Origin: Prevotella sp. UBA3837
Lineage (GTDB): Bacteria; Bacteroidota; Bacteroidia; Bacteroidales; Bacteroidaceae
NCBI GenBank assembly: GCA_002392835.1
Contig: DGHX01000134.1
Span: 1 to 5,920, forward strand
DNA: 5,920 bases
Reading direction: 5' to 3'
Part shown: positions 5,286 through 5,920 of the stretch, piece after piece
Numbering within the stretch: position 1 is the first letter of the stretch
Layout: each line of letters opens with the position of its first letter
The notes under the pieces: model-generated
Told to the model about the DNA's origin: nothing
What the model saw: only the letters and a program-made list of their open reading frames with translations
Databases searched by the model: none
Position numbers and translations under genes: made by a program

Positions 5286-5920
5286 ATGAAGAGAATTTTT
5301 CATTGGATGCTGGCCGCCATCCTCATCTGCGGCCCCGTAGTATTCACATCGTGCTCGAAGAACGACGACGACAACAACGTCGAGGTTCCTGCCACGAAAA
5401 ACTATTTCACGCTTTGGAACCAGTGCGAGGCCCTCAGCGCCCTGCAGGAGTTTGTGGAGGACGTGACCAACCCCGGCTCGAAGAACTACATCAAGCCCGA
5501 GGACCGCATAGCCACCTTCGACATGGACGGCACCTTTGTGGGCGAGCTATACCCCACCTATCTGGAGTATAACCTGCTGGAGTACCGCGCGCTCGACGAC
5601 CCCGACTACCGCGACCAGGCCCCCGACGACGTGCGTGAGGCGGCTCAGGAGATCCGCGACTTCGTGCGCCAGGGCAAGAAGCTGCCCGACCACTTCGACA
5701 TGAAGCACGCCCTGGCCGCCGCCAAGGCATACGCCGGCATGACGCTGGCCGAGTTCGATGCCTATGTGAAGGCCTACGCCGCCCTGCCCGCCAACGGCTT
5801 CAGCGGCATGACCTACTGCCAGAGCTTCTACAAGCCCATGCTCGAGGTGTTCGACTACCTGAAGGCGAAAGGCTTCACCTTCTACGTCGTCTCAGGTTCC
5901 GACCGCTTCATCTGCCGCGC
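5286..5920 (+). CDS. HAD-superfamily phosphatase-like lipoprotein (3' end beyond window)
   Basis: Likely extracytoplasmic phosphohydrolase anchored in the outer membrane; its substrate is unknown. The visible 211 residues begin with a lipoprotein signal peptide, lipobox FTSC with lipidated C23. The next residues, SKNDDDNN, resemble the acidic lipoprotein export signal that sends Bacteroidetes lipoproteins to the cell surface. HAD motif I is FDMDGT, with predicted nucleophile D79 and general acid/base D81, introduced by the RIATF strand typical of a Bacteroidetes/proteobacterial exported HAD group. A helical cap region covers about 85-180. Motif II is VVSGSDR with S203. The motif III lysine and motif IV acidic residues are expected past the window end and cannot be checked. 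The ATG at 5286 is well placed behind its promoter, and the signal peptide starts directly from it. It is a separate transcription unit from the GH27 gene, in the same orientation. Confidence 0.85.
   Translation, partial: MKRIFHWMLAAILICGPVVFTSCSKNDDDNNVEVPATKNYFTLWNQCEALSALQEFVEDVTNPGSKNYIKPEDRIATFDMDGTFVGELYPTYLEYNLLEYRALDDPDYRDQAPDDVREAAQEIRDFVRQGKKLPDHFDMKHALAAAKAYAGMTLAEFDAYVKAYAALPANGFSGMTYCQSFYKPMLEVFDYLKAKGFTFYVVSGSDRFICR

Overview
The window looks like an accessory carbohydrate-use locus from a Bacteroidales bacterium, most likely Prevotellaceae with fairly GC-rich coding sequence. The evidence is: Bacteroidetes-type -7 boxes (TAnnTTTG) in front of the genes; a periplasmic-sensor/AraC regulator of the class found in this phylum; a lipoprotein with an acidic surface-export signal after its lipobox cysteine; and a short C-terminal tail on the glycosidase of the type common in Prevotella secreted proteins. 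Genus-level placement is inference.

Layout. Positions 59-2056 (minus strand) encode a 665-residue regulator: signal peptide, short Reg_prop beta-propeller, Y_Y_Y domain, one membrane helix and a cytoplasmic AraC helix-turn-helix domain, with no kinase or receiver modules. Positions 2057-2515 are a divergent intergenic region. It holds a 164-bp GC-rich repeat element next to the regulator start (2067-2230), a minus-strand promoter (2277-2284), a 19-bp direct repeat at 22-bp spacing plus a palindrome (2315-2373) that I read as the probable operator, and two plus-strand promoters (2422-2429 and 2477-2484). Positions 2516-5050 (plus) encode an exported GH27-family glycosidase whose C-terminal beta-sandwich is split by tandem NPCBM/CBM51-like sequence. 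A 53-codon ORF with a signal-peptide-like start overlaps its stop codon by ATGA (5047-5208). A further promoter (5236-5243) precedes an outer-membrane lipoprotein of the HAD phosphatase superfamily, which starts at 5286 and runs off the window end.

How the parts work together (inference): the regulator senses a sugar in the periplasm with its propeller and, through its membrane-tethered AraC domain, binds the repeats midway between the divergent promoters and controls the GH27 gene. The glycosidase removes a terminal sugar from a host, plant or microbial glycan. It has lost several canonical alpha-galactosidase sugar-binding residues, so its substrate may not be a simple alpha-galactoside. 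The HAD lipoprotein has its own promoter, and its first transcribed bases closely resemble those of the GH27 gene.

The points most worth a second look are the structured repeat in the regulator's 5' leader, the 22-bp-phased operator candidate, the altered GH27 active site with its interrupted domain architecture, and the overlapping small secreted ORF. The first 58 bases are non-coding, with nothing recognisable beyond an A/T-rich stretch.
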